Positions 1 to 8,188 of a DNA stretch of 39,301 nucleotides are shown here, piece after piece. The DNA is from Geodermatophilus sp. YIM 151500. Lineage in GTDB: Bacteria > Actinomycetota > Actinomycetes > Mycobacteriales > Geodermatophilaceae. The notes below the pieces were generated by a model. It was not told the origin of the DNA. It did not search any database and saw nothing but the letters and a program-made list of their open reading frames with translations. Within the stretch, counting starts at the first letter, position 1. Each line of letters opens with the position of its first letter. The DNA lies in assembly GCF_025716945.1 (NCBI RefSeq), contig NZ_JAOVZT010000012.1, forward strand, positions 1-39,301, written 5' to 3'. The translations under genes and the position numbers were made by a program.

Positions 1-60
1 CACTGACATTCGGCACGCTGTTGAGTTCTCAAGGAACGGACGCGCGACAAACCCGACCCT
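1..60 (-). promoter_or_regulatory. Ribosomal RNA operon leader (boxA-like element), reading out of the window
   Basis: On the minus strand, 39 to 16 reads as the conserved actinobacterial rRNA leader core CCTTGAGAACTCAACAGCG. It is followed by a GTGCCGAATGTCAGTG-like stretch up to position 1. This element normally lies between the rrn promoters and 16S rRNA and carries the antitermination and processing signals, so a 16S gene is expected just beyond the left edge. A TAGGGT hexamer on the minus strand at 95-90 is a candidate -10, but no good -35 is seen. A related element can precede 23S rRNA, so the identity of the first rRNA is inferred. Confidence 0.7.
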
Positions 61-206
61 TTCAGGCCTCTGTCATCGGCAGCTTTCCTACCCTACGCCG
101 TCCGCATCGGTCCCGCACACCCGGGGGTGTGTGACCCGTGCCCTTGCAGGCCCGTCCGGCGCGTCGACGAAGGTACACGACCTCCGGAGCCGCTGCAGGA
201 GGGGTC

Positions 207-890
207 TCAGGCGACTCCGGTGGGCCGGAACTGCACGCTCACCCGCGGCCCGACCGGCCGCGCCGTCTTGGGGATGCAGTGCTCCCACGTGCGCTGGCAG
301 GAGCCGCCCATGACGACCAGGTCACCGTGCCCGAGGGGGAACCGCATGGTGGGAGCACCGCCGCCGGTGGGCCGGAGCATCAGCGGTCGCGGGCTGCCGA
401 AGGAGACGATGGCGACCATGGTGTCGTCGGTGGCGCCGCGGCCGAGCCGATCGCCGTGCCAGGCCACGCTGTCGCGCCCGTCGCGGTAGAGGCACAGGCC
501 GGCCGTGACGAATCGGTCCCGCTCGCCGGCCTGGTAGTACGCGTTCAACGCGCTCCGGGCCTCGGCCAGCAGGGGGTGCGGAAGGATGCCGGCGCCGCCG
601 TACCACCGGAGCAGTCGGGGCACGGCCACTTGCCGGTCGTACATCTGCCGGCGGTCCTCCCGCCAGCCGATGTCGCCGAGCAGCACCTCGAGCACGGCTT
701 CCGACCCGGTGATCCAACCGGGCAGGTGGTCGACCCACGCGCCGCTCCCCAGGTCCCGCCGCGCCACCCGGCCGACGAGCGGGGTGAGCGCCGGTTCCTC
801 GGCGGTGTCCCAGAAAGTCGGCTGGCTCGGCCCCGTCCGGACGCTCGCCGCGAGGGTGCGAGCGATGAGCGGAGTGGGCTCCTTCGCCAT
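207..890 (-). CDS. alkB: AlkB-type 2-oxoglutarate/Fe(II)-dependent DNA dealkylase
   Basis: The 227-residue protein belongs to the AlkB family, which oxidatively removes alkyl lesions such as 1-methyladenine and 3-methylcytosine from DNA using Fe(II) and 2-oxoglutarate. The iron triad is visible: His145 and Asp147 in WHGDRLG, and His204 in WEHCIPK. Arg216 and Arg222 in GPRVSVQFRP match the 2-oxoglutarate-binding and signature arginines. Length is normal for a bacterial AlkB. The ATG at 890 is preceded by a TAGCGT -10 only 6 nt upstream, so the mRNA is probably leaderless. A 10-bp-arm inverted repeat resembling an actinobacterial SOS box covers the promoter. The gene lies upstream of, and on the same strand as, the rRNA leader. 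Confidence 0.93.
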   Translation of the reverse strand: MAKEPTPLIARTLAASVRTGPSQPTFWDTAEEPALTPLVGRVARRDLGSGAWVDHLPGWITGSEAVLEVLLGDIGWREDRRQMYDRQVAVPRLLRWYGGAGILPHPLLAEARSALNAYYQAGERDRFVTAGLCLYRDGRDSVAWHGDRLGRGATDDTMVAIVSFGSPRPLMLRPTGGGAPTMRFPLGHGDLVVMGGSCQRTWEHCIPKTARPVGPRVSVQFRPTGVA

Positions 891-896
891 GCCGGC

Positions 897-930
897 ACGC
901 TACCCCGGTTTCGCACATGTGTGCGAAACC
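897..930 (-). promoter_or_regulatory. alkB promoter with LexA-like operator
   Basis: The inverted repeat GGTTTCGCAC (907-916), ATGT, GTGCGAAACC (921-930) contains TCGCAC-N4-GTGCGA. This differs from the actinobacterial LexA box TCGAAC-N4-GTTCGA at one symmetric position in each half (10 of 12 match). The -10 TAGCGT (902-897, minus strand) ends 6 nt before the alkB ATG, so the operator sits over the -35 and spacer. LexA control is inferred; another dimeric repressor is possible. Confidence 0.6.
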
Positions 931-1030
931 CTGTGGATGGCGGGACGTCGTCCCGAGGCCGGCCACGAGGATCGGCGTGGGGCGGTCGAGCCTCCGGCGG
1001 GGCGGACGAGCCTCCCCCTGTGGTCCTCCG

Positions 1031-3352
1031 TCAGGCCGTCAGCGCGAGCGCGAAGGGCAGGACGGACGCGACCCCGGCGCGGCGCAGCTCCCGGCCGGCG
1101 ACGGTCAGCGTCCACCGGGAGTCGACGAGATCGTCGACCAGCAGCACCGGGGCGTCGCCCACCTCGGCGAGCGCCGACCGCAGCGCCGGGCCGACGGCGA
1201 TGCGCTCCCACACGGCCGACAGCCGGAACGCGCTGTTGCCACCTGGCCGACCGGTCGGTCCGCCGTGGGCCAGGTCCAGCGTGCCGAGGTACGGCAGCCG
1301 GCCCATCCGGGCGAGCCCCTCGGCCACGCCGCGCACGAGCTGCGGCCGCCGCCGCGACGGCACGGCCACCACCGCGCCGGGGCGCGCCTTCCAGTCCCAC
1401 GCGGCCAGCACCCGGGCGCAGGCCCGCAGCAGTTCCTCGTCCGGGGGGAAGTCGTGGCTCCGCTGCAGGGGCCCGCGCGGAGCCTGCGAGGCGTGGGGGG
1501 CAGCACGGTCCTTGCCGTCGAAGGCGGCGGGGCCCTCCGGCAGGGGCCCGCGCCGAGCGTGCGAGGCGTCGGACGCAGCGTCCGGGTCCTCCTCGATGCC
1601 CGGCGCCTCCAGCTCGACCACCCCGCCGACGCCGTCGTCCCCGAGGAGGCTGCGCAGGCGCTGCCCCCATCCCAGATCGGTGAGCCGTGCGACGGCCCGG
1701 CCGGGCTCCACCTGTTCGTCGGCGGCGATCTTCCCGCGCACCTGCACGCCGAGCCGGTCGGCGCCCGTGGGCCACTGCGCCCGCGGGGCGATCTCCACGC
1801 CCGGCCGGTCGAGCACCGCGGACGCCGCGTCGGCCGCCGCCTCGGGGACGTCGGACGCGTACCAGGGGCCGGCGCAGACGTCGCACCGGCCGCAGGCCGC
1901 GGCGGTCGGGTCGTCGAGCGCCTCCTGCAGGAAAGCCATCCGGCACCCCGCCTCGTCGACCGGACGGGCGTAGGCGATCATGGCCCGCTGCTCGGCCTCC
2001 CGCGTGCGCGTCACGCGCTGGTAGCGGTCGGCGTCGTACACCCAGGGCCGGCCGGTCGACCGCCAGCCGCCCTGGACGCGCTCCACCGCGCCGTCCACGG
2101 CCAGCACCTTGAGCAGCAGCTCGAGCCGCGACCGGCGCACGTCGGCCACCGTCTCCAACCGCGCCACCGACCACGCCTGCCGGTCGGCCATCGCAGCGAG
2201 CACCGCGGCCGCGTGGTCCTCCCGCGGCATGGACGACGTCGCGAACCACTGCCAGATGGCCAGGTCGTCCGGGCCGGGCAGCAGCAGCACGTCGGCGTGC
2301 TCGACGGCGCGACCCGCGCGGCCGACCTGCTGGTAGTAGCTCACCGGCGACGACGGCGCCCCCAGGTGGACGACGAAGCCGAGGTCGGGCTTGTCGAACC
2401 CCATGCCCAGGGCGGAGGTGGCGACCAGCGCCTTCACCCTGTTCTCCCGCAGCGCCTCCTCCGCCTCCCGCCGGTCGGCGTCGTCGAGCCGGCCGGTGTA
2501 GGCGCGGACCTCGTGCCCGGCCTGCCGCAGCAGCGCGGCGGTCTCCTCCGCGGCGGCGACGGTCAGCGTGTACACGATGCCGCTGCCCGGGAGGTCGCCC
2601 AGGTGCGCGGCCAGCCAGGCCAGCCGTGCGCGGTCGGACGGCAGCCGGAGGACGCCGAGGCGCAGCGAGTCCCGCGCCAGCGGGCCGCGCACGGTGGTGA
2701 CCCCGACGCCACCGGCGCCCAGCTGCTCGGCGACATCGGCGACCACCCGCTCGTTGGCCGTCGCCGTGGTCGCCAGCACCGGTGTGCCGGCCGGCAGCGC
2801 GGACAGCAGGTCGCGGATGCGGCGGTAGTCGGGCCGGAAGTCGTGCCCCCAGTCGGAGACGCAGTGCGCCTCGTCGACGACCAGCAGGCCGCAGCGGCGT
2901 ACCAGGTCGGGCAGCTGCTGCTCGCGGAAGCGCGGGTTGGTCAACCGCTCGGGCGAGACGAGCAGGACGTCGACGTCGTCGGCGCCCAGGCGCGCGGCGA
3001 CGTCGTCCCACTCGGTCATGTTGGCGCTGGAGATCTCCACCGCTCGGATGCCGGCGCGGGACGCGGCGGCGACCTGGTCGCGCATCAGCGCGAGCAGCGG
3101 GCTGACCAGCAGCGTCGGCCCGCGGCCGCGGCGGCGCAGCAGCGCCGTCGACACGAAGTAGACCGCCGACTTGCCCCACCCGGTGCGCTGCACGACGAGC
3201 GCCCGCTCCGCCCGATCGACCAGCGCGGCCACCGCGGCGTCCTGACCCTCGCGGAATTCCGCGTCGGGCCGCCCGGTGAGTTCGCGCAGCACCGAGAGCG
3301 CCTCCTCGCCGGTCGTGGGGGACAGCTCGGACGGCGGCGCGGCGGAGCTCAT
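1031..3352 (-). CDS. RecQ-family ATP-dependent DNA helicase with C-terminal phosphoribosyltransferase-like domain
   Basis: A superfamily 2 helicase of 773 residues. The N-terminal half carries the Q/Walker A region (QRTGWGKS), DEAH box (VVDEAHC), the TATAN motif and the helicase C domain with QQVGRAGR. A RecQ zinc-binding cluster follows (CRMAF...CGRCDVC). The C-terminal region ends with VLLVDDLVDSRWTL, a PRPP-binding-type loop as in type I phosphoribosyltransferases, instead of an HRDC domain. A low-complexity linker between them contains a 75-nt in-frame repeat. The ATG at 3352 (MSSAAPPSEL) is preferred; a GTG at 3400 would add 16 residues without a clear ribosome site. It probably unwinds DNA in repair or recombination; the role of the extra domain is unknown. 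Confidence 0.88.
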   Translation of the reverse strand: MSSAAPPSELSPTTGEEALSVLRELTGRPDAEFREGQDAAVAALVDRAERALVVQRTGWGKSAVYFVSTALLRRRGRGPTLLVSPLLALMRDQVAAASRAGIRAVEISSANMTEWDDVAARLGADDVDVLLVSPERLTNPRFREQQLPDLVRRCGLLVVDEAHCVSDWGHDFRPDYRRIRDLLSALPAGTPVLATTATANERVVADVAEQLGAGGVGVTTVRGPLARDSLRLGVLRLPSDRARLAWLAAHLGDLPGSGIVYTLTVAAAEETAALLRQAGHEVRAYTGRLDDADRREAEEALRENRVKALVATSALGMGFDKPDLGFVVHLGAPSSPVSYYQQVGRAGRAVEHADVLLLPGPDDLAIWQWFATSSMPREDHAAAVLAAMADRQAWSVARLETVADVRRSRLELLLKVLAVDGAVERVQGGWRSTGRPWVYDADRYQRVTRTREAEQRAMIAYARPVDEAGCRMAFLQEALDDPTAAACGRCDVCAGPWYASDVPEAAADAASAVLDRPGVEIAPRAQWPTGADRLGVQVRGKIAADEQVEPGRAVARLTDLGWGQRLRSLLGDDGVGGVVELEAPGIEEDPDAASDASHARRGPLPEGPAAFDGKDRAAPHASQAPRGPLQRSHDFPPDEELLRACARVLAAWDWKARPGAVVAVPSRRRPQLVRGVAEGLARMGRLPYLGTLDLAHGGPTGRPGGNSAFRLSAVWERIAVGPALRSALAEVGDAPVLLVDDLVDSRWTLTVAGRELRRAGVASVLPFALALTA
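1465..1579. repeat. Direct 40-bp repeat pair inside the recQ linker
   Basis: Copies at 1465-1504 and 1540-1579 match at 35 of 40 positions. The copy-to-copy distance is 75 nt (25 codons), so the reading frame is kept. The encoded linker peptides are HASQAPRGPLQ and DASHARRGPLP. This looks like a duplicated or inserted element tolerated between two domains. Confidence 0.7.
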
Positions 3353-3430
3353 GGCGACGACAGTAGGCAGCGCCACCGACAGCACGGGCCGGCCGGGCAC
3401 GACCTGGGGACGGCGGGGACAATGGGTCCG

Positions 3431-4264
3431 ATGTCATCCGAGCCCGGGCCCCCGCCGGACAACCACGTGCACACCCGCTGGTCGTGGGACACCGCCGCGA
3501 CCTCGACCATGCGCGGGGCATGCGAACGGGCGGTCGCCCTGGGGCTGCCCGCGATCGCGTTCACCGAGCACCTCGACTTCACGGTGTGGACCGAGGACGA
3601 CCGGGCGCACACCGAGGGGCTCACCGAGCGCCGGCACGCCCAGCAGATGCCGATCGACGTCGAGGGGTACGCCGCCGAGCTGGCCGAGTGCCGCGAGCGC
3701 TTCCCCGAGTTGCGCATCTGGTCGGGTGTCGAGACCGGGGAGCCGCACCTGTTCGCCGCCAGCGTCGCCGCCCACCTGCGGGACGCGCCCGCCGACCGCA
3801 TCCTCGGCTCGCTGCACTCGCTGCGCGACGGCTCGCACCTGGTCGGGGTGGGTCGGCTGCTCTACGGCAACCCCGACGCGACCATGCGCGCCTACCTCGC
3901 CGAGGTGGTGCGGATGATCCAGGGCAGCGACGTCTTCCAGGTGCTCGCGCACGTCGACTTCCCGCGGCGGTACTGGCCCGGCGGCTCCGACCGCTTCGTG
4001 GAGAAGGACTTCGAGGAGGAGTACCGGGCGGTGTTCCGCGCGCTGGCCGCCAGCGGCCGGGCGCTCGAGGTGAACACCAGCAGCCCGATGGCGTCGGTCG
4101 ACCAGGTGCGCTGGTTCCACGAGGAGGGCGGGGAGGCGGTCAGCTTCGGCAGCGACGCCCACCAGGCCACCGCCGTCGGGCAGCGGTTCGACCTGGCCGT
4201 CGACATCGTCGAGGCGGCCGGCTTCCGGCCCGGACGCGACCGGTTCGACTTCTGGCGCCGCTAG
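3431..4264 (+). CDS. PHP-domain phosphoesterase (histidinol-phosphatase-like)
   Basis: The 277-residue protein has the PHP metal-binding motifs in order: NHVHTRWSWD (His12, His14), FTEHLDF (Glu46, His47), GSLHSL, LAHVDFP and FGSDAH. PHP-domain phosphatases of the HisK type hydrolyse histidinol phosphate, the penultimate step of histidine synthesis. No his gene is nearby, so the substrate is uncertain. ATG 3431 is chosen because GACAAT (3418-3423) lies 7 nt upstream as a leaderless -10; an in-frame ATG at 3422 is the alternative. The gene is divergent from recQ. Confidence 0.85.
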   Translation: MSSEPGPPPDNHVHTRWSWDTAATSTMRGACERAVALGLPAIAFTEHLDFTVWTEDDRAHTEGLTERRHAQQMPIDVEGYAAELAECRERFPELRIWSGVETGEPHLFAASVAAHLRDAPADRILGSLHSLRDGSHLVGVGRLLYGNPDATMRAYLAEVVRMIQGSDVFQVLAHVDFPRRYWPGGSDRFVEKDFEEEYRAVFRALAASGRALEVNTSSPMASVDQVRWFHEEGGEAVSFGSDAHQATAVGQRFDLAVDIVEAAGFRPGRDRFDFWRR

Positions 4265-4296
4265 CCGCCCCCGACCGCCTCGGGTAGGAAGCGGTC

Positions 4297-4818
4297 GTGG
4301 CGCTGGTGAGGGACGCGACCGAGGACGACGCCGCCGCATGCGCTGCCATCTACGCGCCCTACGTCACCGGCACCGTGATCACCTTCGAGAGCGTCCCGCC
4401 GACCGCGGAGGAGATGGCCGGCCGGATCGCCCGGGCCCGGCGGACGCACGCCTGGCTGGTGCTGGAGGACGACGGCCGCGTCGTCGGCTACGCCTACGGC
4501 GGCCCGTACAAGGAGCGGGCCGCCTACCGGTGGTCCTGCGAGGTCAGCGTCTACCTCGAGACCGACCGGCGCCGCGGCGGCGGCGGCCGCGCGCTCTACA
4601 CCGCACTGCTGGACCGGTTGGCCGAGCGCGGCTACCGCACGGTGGTGGCCGGGATGGCCCTGCCGAACGAGGCCAGCGTCGGCCTGCACCGGGCGATGGG
4701 ATTCCAGCCGGTCGGCACCTGGCGGCGGATCGGCTGGAAGCACGGCGCGTGGCACGACGTCACCTGGGTGCAGCGGGCCATCGGTCCGGACGACGCCCCG
4801 CCCGTCGGACCGCGCTGA
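4297..4818 (+). CDS. GNAT N-acetyltransferase, phosphinothricin acetyltransferase-like
   Basis: A 173-residue GNAT protein. The acetyl-CoA-binding signature RRRGGGGRALYTALL follows CEVSVYLE, and the C-terminal part PNEASVGLHRAMGFQPVGTWRRIGWKHGAWHDVTW is typical of the PAT/Bar and ArsN group. That group acetylates phosphinothricin, methionine sulfoximine, arsinothricin or related amino acids; the actual substrate here is unknown. The GTG at 4297 follows TAGGAA (4285-4290) by 6 nt, consistent with a leaderless transcript. It begins 32 nt after the PHP gene. Confidence 0.88.
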   Translation: MALVRDATEDDAAACAAIYAPYVTGTVITFESVPPTAEEMAGRIARARRTHAWLVLEDDGRVVGYAYGGPYKERAAYRWSCEVSVYLETDRRRGGGGRALYTALLDRLAERGYRTVVAGMALPNEASVGLHRAMGFQPVGTWRRIGWKHGAWHDVTWVQRAIGPDDAPPVGPR

Positions 4819-4857
4819 GCCGCCCCGGATCCGCCGGCGCGAGCCCCGGGCAACTGC

Positions 4858-4886
4858 TTCACCGCTAAGCAATCGGCCGCTAGGGT
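4858..4886 (+). promoter_or_regulatory. Carbamate kinase promoter with shared operator motif
   Basis: A -35 TTCACC (4858-4863), 17-bp spacer and -10 TAGGGT (4881-4886) precede the GTG start by 7 nt (leaderless). The motif TCACCGCTAA (4859-4868) overlaps the -35. The fdrA promoter has the same -35, spacer length and an almost identical motif, and hyuA carries the motif too. The binding protein is not known. Confidence 0.65.
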
Positions 4887-4893
4887 CCGCGGG

Positions 4894-5889
4894 GTGGACC
4901 TGCCGCGCCGCGTCGTCATCGCCCTGGGCGGCAATGCGATGACCGCGCCGGACGGGTCGGCCACGCCCGGCGCGCAGCGCGACGCGATCGCCGTCGCGGC
5001 CGGTCACGTCGCCGACGTCGTCGCCGCCGGCGTCGACGTCGTCCTCACCCACGGCAACGGCCCGCAGGTGGGCAACCTGCTGGTCAAGAACGAGCTGGCC
5101 GCGCACGAGGTGCCGCCGGTGCCGCTGGACTGGTGCGTCGCGCAGACCCAGGCCACCATCGCCTTCACCGTGGCCGACGAGCTGGACGCCGCCCTCGCCG
5201 CGCGCGGGTCCGACCGCCGCACCGCCGGACTGGTGACCCGCACGCTCGTCTCGGCCGACGACCCGGGCTTCCGCGAGCCGACGAAGCCGGTCGGCCGCTT
5301 CCTCCCGCGCGAGCAGGCCGAGCGCTTCGCCGCGCTGGGCCAGACCTGGGAGGACCGCGGCGAGCGCGGCTGGCGGCGGGTGGTCGCCTCGCCCGAGCCC
5401 CGCGCCGTCGTCGACGTCCCGGCGATCGAGGCGCTCTGCGCCGCCGGGTTCGTCGTCGTCTGCGCCGGGGGCGGCGGCATCCCGGTCACCGGCGAAGGCC
5501 GGGACGGGCACGCGCTGAGCGGCGTCGAGGCGGTCGTCGACAAGGACCTCACCGCCGCGGTGCTGGCCGCGCAGCTGGGCGCCGATGCGTTGGTCATCGC
5601 CACCGACGTCCCGAACGTGATGGTGGGCTTCGGCACGCCGTCGGCGCGGCCGCTGGGCCGGGTCACCGCGGCGGAGCTGCGGTCGCACGCCGCGAGGGGG
5701 CAGTTCGCCCGCGGGTCGATGGGCCCGAAGGTCGAAGCCGCCCTCCGCTTCGTCGAGCCGGCGGTGCCCGGCCGGCCGCGACGCCGCGCCGTCATCACGT
5801 CCCTCGAGCACATCGCCGACGCCGTCCGCGGCGACGACGTCGGCACCGTCCTGCAGAACGACCCGGGTCCCGCGACGAAGGAAGAGTGA
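4894..5889 (+). CDS. arcC: Carbamate kinase
   Basis: The 331-residue protein matches carbamate kinase, which makes ATP and carbamate from carbamoyl phosphate and ADP. The amino-acid-kinase motifs are clear: [10 protein letters not shown] (N-terminal phosphate loop), [32 protein letters not shown] and the C-terminal [10 protein letters not shown]. There is no arginine deiminase or ornithine carbamoyltransferase around it. It is followed after 4 nt by a ring-opening amidohydrolase and shares its promoter motif with fdrA. This points to heterocycle or ureide catabolism, as for the carbamate kinase of E. coli allantoin degradation, rather than arginine fermentation. The enzyme recovers ATP from a carbamoyl group. 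Confidence 0.93.
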   Translation: MDLPRRVVIALGGNAMTAPDGSATPGAQRDAIAVAAGHVADVVAAGVDVVLTHGNGPQVGNLLVKNELAAHEVPPVPLDWCVAQTQATIAFTVADELDAALAARGSDRRTAGLVTRTLVSADDPGFREPTKPVGRFLPREQAERFAALGQTWEDRGERGWRRVVASPEPRAVVDVPAIEALCAAGFVVVCAGGGGIPVTGEGRDGHALSGVEAVVDKDLTAAVLAAQLGADALVIATDVPNVMVGFGTPSARPLGRVTAAELRSHAARGQFARGSMGPKVEAALRFVEPAVPGRPRRRAVITSLEHIADAVRGDDVGTVLQNDPGPATKEE

Positions 5890-5893
5890 GCCG

Positions 5894-6997
5894 ATGCCCG
5901 CACCGATCGAGGTCCGCAAGGTCCCGCTGCACCACGTCAGCGACGCCTCCGAGCTGGCGAAGCTCATCGACGACGGCGTCATGGAGGCCGACCGGGTGGT
6001 CGCCGTCATCGGCAAGACCGAGGGCAACGGCGGCGTCAACGACTACACCCGGATCATCGCCGACCGCGCCTTCCGCGAGGTGCTGATGGAGAAGGGCACC
6101 CGGCCGCTCGACGAGGTGAAGCAGATCCCGATCGTCTGGTCGGGCGGCACGGACGGCGTCATCAGCCCGCACGCGACGATCTTCGCGACGCTGCCGGAGG
6201 ACGCCGTCGAGGCGACCGACGAACCGCGGCTGACCGTCGGCTACGCGATGAGCGAGCAGTTGCTGCCCGAGGACATCGGCCGCATCGCGATGGTGGAGAA
6301 GGTCGCCGACGGCGTCCGGAAGGCCATGGAGGAGGCCGGGATCACCGACCCCGCCGACGTCCACTACGTGCAGACCAAGACGCCGCTGCTGACCATCGAC
6401 ACCATCCGCGACGCCCGCGAGCGCGGGCAGACCACCTACTACGACGAGCCGCACGGTTCGATGGACCTGTCCAACGGCACGACCGCGCTCGGCATCGCCG
6501 TGGCCCTCGGCGAGATCGGGATGCCGACGCAGGAGCAGGTGATGCGCGACCTGTCGCTGTTCAGCTCGGTCGCCTCCTGCTCGTCGGGCGTGGAGCTGGA
6601 CCGGGCGCAGATCGTCGTCGTCGGCAACGCCCGCGGGCACGGCGGGAACTACCGCATCGGCCACTCGGTGATGGCGGACGCGCTCGACCAGGACGGCATC
6701 TGGAACGCCATCCGCGACGCCGGGCTGGACCTGCCGGAGCGGCCGCACTCCACCGATCTCGGCGACCGGCTGGTCAACGTCTTCCTCAAGTGCGAGGCCT
6801 CGCCCGACGGCAAGGTCCGCGGCCGGCGCAACGCGATGCTCGACGACTCCGACGTGCACTGGCACCGGCAGATCAAGGCCTGCGTGGGCGGGGTGACGGC
6901 GGCGGTGACCGGCGACCCGGCGGTGTTCGTGTCGGTGGCGGCCGTGCACCAGGGCCCCTCCGGCGGTGGTCCGGTGGCGGCGATCGTGCGGACGTAG
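5894..6997 (+). CDS. Ring-opening amidohydrolase (barbiturase / cyanuric acid amidohydrolase family)
   Basis: The 367-residue protein belongs to the small AtzD/barbiturase family, which hydrolyses barbiturate to ureidomalonate or opens the cyanuric acid ring. The three-fold internal repeat shows three Lys/Ser pairs: Lys41 (GKTEGNGG) with Ser83 (SGGTDG), Lys162 (QTKTPLL) with Ser230/231 (CSSG), and Lys299 (FLKCEAS) with Ser356 (GPSGGGP). Length fits the family. GAAGAG upstream is the ribosome site, and the start lies 4 nt after carbamate kinase. Sequence alone does not separate barbiturase from cyanuric acid hydrolase. The molybdenum hydroxylase and NCS2 permease nearby favour a pyrimidine-type substrate such as barbiturate. 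Confidence 0.92.
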   Translation: MPAPIEVRKVPLHHVSDASELAKLIDDGVMEADRVVAVIGKTEGNGGVNDYTRIIADRAFREVLMEKGTRPLDEVKQIPIVWSGGTDGVISPHATIFATLPEDAVEATDEPRLTVGYAMSEQLLPEDIGRIAMVEKVADGVRKAMEEAGITDPADVHYVQTKTPLLTIDTIRDARERGQTTYYDEPHGSMDLSNGTTALGIAVALGEIGMPTQEQVMRDLSLFSSVASCSSGVELDRAQIVVVGNARGHGGNYRIGHSVMADALDQDGIWNAIRDAGLDLPERPHSTDLGDRLVNVFLKCEASPDGKVRGRRNAMLDDSDVHWHRQIKACVGGVTAAVTGDPAVFVSVAAVHQGPSGGGPVAAIVRT

Positions 6998-7017
6998 GGC
7001 CGCCCGGATGCCCACGA

Positions 7018-7069
7018 CTGCGGGGAAGTCGGCCTCCGGACGGCGCTCCGGAGGCCGACTTCCCCGCAG
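7018..7069. terminator. Perfect 23-bp inverted repeat, bidirectional terminator
   Basis: Arms 7018-7040 and 7047-7069 are perfectly complementary around a 6-nt loop. The hairpin lies between the converging amidohydrolase and VOC genes. No T-tract follows, as is common in high-GC actinobacteria. Confidence 0.8.
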
Positions 7070-7091
7070 CGCCGCCAGGTGACGCGGGCGG

Positions 7092-7607
7092 TCAGCCGCC
7101 GGCCGGCAGGGGGACGAGCTCGGCCGCCGTCCCGACGCCGGACCAGCGCTGCAGCTCGGCCGCGAGCTCCAGCCGCTCCACGGTGGCCGTGTGCTCGAAC
7201 TCGCCCCAGGACGCACGCGGCAGCATCCACATGACCTCGAACTCGTTGCCGTCGGGGTCGATGCCGTAGAGGCTCTTCGTCGCGCCGTGGCTGGACTCGC
7301 CGGTCAGGGCACCGGCGCCGAGCAGGGCGTCGCGGGCCTGCGCCAGGTCGTCGATCGTGTCGACCTGCCAGGCCAGGTGGTAGAGACCGACCGTGCCGCG
7401 GGCGCGGGGCGGCGCGCCGGCCCCGATGCCGAACAGGCCGAGGTCGTGGTGGTTGCCCGAGCGGGGCAGCCGCAGGAAGGCGGCGTCCGCCCGCGGCTCG
7501 CGGACGACGAGCTCCATGCCGAACACGCCGACCCAGAAGCGCAGCGAGCGCTCGAGGTCCCCGACGAACAGGACGGCGTGGTTGAGCCGGACGGCGGCGA
7601 CGGTCAT
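7092..7607 (-). CDS. VOC-family protein (glyoxalase/extradiol dioxygenase fold)
   Basis: A 171-residue vicinal oxygen chelate protein. Candidate metal ligands are His10 (LNHAVLFV), His77 (LYHLAWQV) and Glu124 (NEFEVMW), the usual His/His/Glu set, so it may be an active metalloenzyme such as a catechol-2,3-dioxygenase-like or glyoxalase-like protein. Its substrate cannot be told. ATG 7607 has a GAGGAG ribosome site (7614-7619). It is transcribed divergently from a MarR regulator across a palindrome-rich promoter, so it is the probable target of that regulator. A CATCTG...CAGATG hairpin lies in its leader. Confidence 0.87.
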   Translation of the reverse strand: MTVAAVRLNHAVLFVGDLERSLRFWVGVFGMELVVREPRADAAFLRLPRSGNHHDLGLFGIGAGAPPRARGTVGLYHLAWQVDTIDDLAQARDALLGAGALTGESSHGATKSLYGIDPDGNEFEVMWMLPRASWGEFEHTATVERLELAAELQRWSGVGTAAELVPLPAGG

Positions 7608-7679
7608 GACGCGCTCCTCGTGGTGACGTGCTCATCTGCTCGCTCAGATGCTGAGCCCGCAGCCAACATAACGCCGGAT

Positions 7680-7710
7680 GGTTGATCAATCAATAATTGA
7701 CGGGTAAGCT
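7680..7710. promoter_or_regulatory. Divergent VOC/marR promoters with MarR operator
   Basis: Adjacent AT-rich palindromes TTGATCAATCAA (7682-7693) and TCAATAATTGA (7690-7700) overlap both promoters. For marR, -35 TTGATC (7682-7687), 17-bp spacer and -10 TAAGCT (7705-7710) sit 7 nt before the ATG. On the other strand TTGATT and TATGTT are spaced 17 bp apart toward the VOC gene. This is a typical autoregulatory MarR arrangement. Confidence 0.7.
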
Positions 7711-7717
7711 GTCGTGC

Positions 7718-8176
7718 ATGCCGGACGCCGCCGCTGCAACCGACGACGCCCTCGTGTCCACCTTCGGGCGCCTGCTGGAGGCGGCCGCCCGGCTGGAGCG
7801 ACGGCTCGGCACCGCGCTGGAGGCGGAGACCGGTGTCCCGCACGTGTGGTTCGAGGTGCTCGTGCGGCTGGCCCGCTCGGAGCGCGGCATGCTCCCCATG
7901 GGTGAGCTGGCCGGGCAGATCACCCTGACCAGCGGCGGCGTGACCCGCCTGGTCGACCGCATGGACGCCGCCGGGCTCGTGACGCGTCAGGCGTGCGCCA
8001 CCGACCGGCGGGTCTCCTACGCGGCGATCACGGACGCCGGCCGGGCGAAGCTGGCCGAGGCCGTCGGCGTGCACGCCACCAACCTCCGCACGGTGTTCGA
8101 CGGGTTCAGCGACCGCGAGCTGGCCGTGCTCGACCGCCTGCTCGACCGGCTGCGCGGCGCCCCGCTGCCGGCCTGA
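7718..8176 (+). CDS. MarR-family transcriptional regulator
   Basis: A 152-residue winged-helix regulator. The DNA-binding region includes PMGELAGQITLTSGGVTRLVDRMDAAGLVTR, followed by the wing ACATDRRVSYAAITDAGRAKL. This class represses neighbouring genes until a small phenolic or oxidised ligand binds. ATG 7718 is chosen because the -10 TAAGCT ends 7 nt before it; an in-frame TTG at 7697 lies inside the promoter and is unlikely. It probably represses itself and the divergent VOC gene. Confidence 0.9.
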   Translation: MPDAAAATDDALVSTFGRLLEAAARLERRLGTALEAETGVPHVWFEVLVRLARSERGMLPMGELAGQITLTSGGVTRLVDRMDAAGLVTRQACATDRRVSYAAITDAGRAKLAEAVGVHATNLRTVFDGFSDRELAVLDRLLDRLRGAPLPA

Positions 8177-8188
8177 CCCGGCCGGCGT

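Noticed and set aside
3353-3400. GTG 3400 as the recQ start
   Set aside because: It has no ribosome site, and the added residues (MPGRPVLSVALPTVVA) do not look like the family N-terminus. It cannot be fully excluded.
917-3430. Long plus-strand open frame over the recQ gene, in frame with the PHP gene
   Set aside because: It is an antisense shadow of GC-rich codons; its translation is Arg/Gly/Pro-rich without domains. Only the part from 3431 is a real gene.
4894-5889. Arginine deiminase pathway carbamate kinase
   Set aside because: No arginine deiminase, ornithine carbamoyltransferase or arginine/ornithine antiporter is present nearby.
7697-7717. TTG start for marR
   Set aside because: It lies within the promoter; the -10 TAAGCT is downstream of it and 7 nt before ATG 7718.
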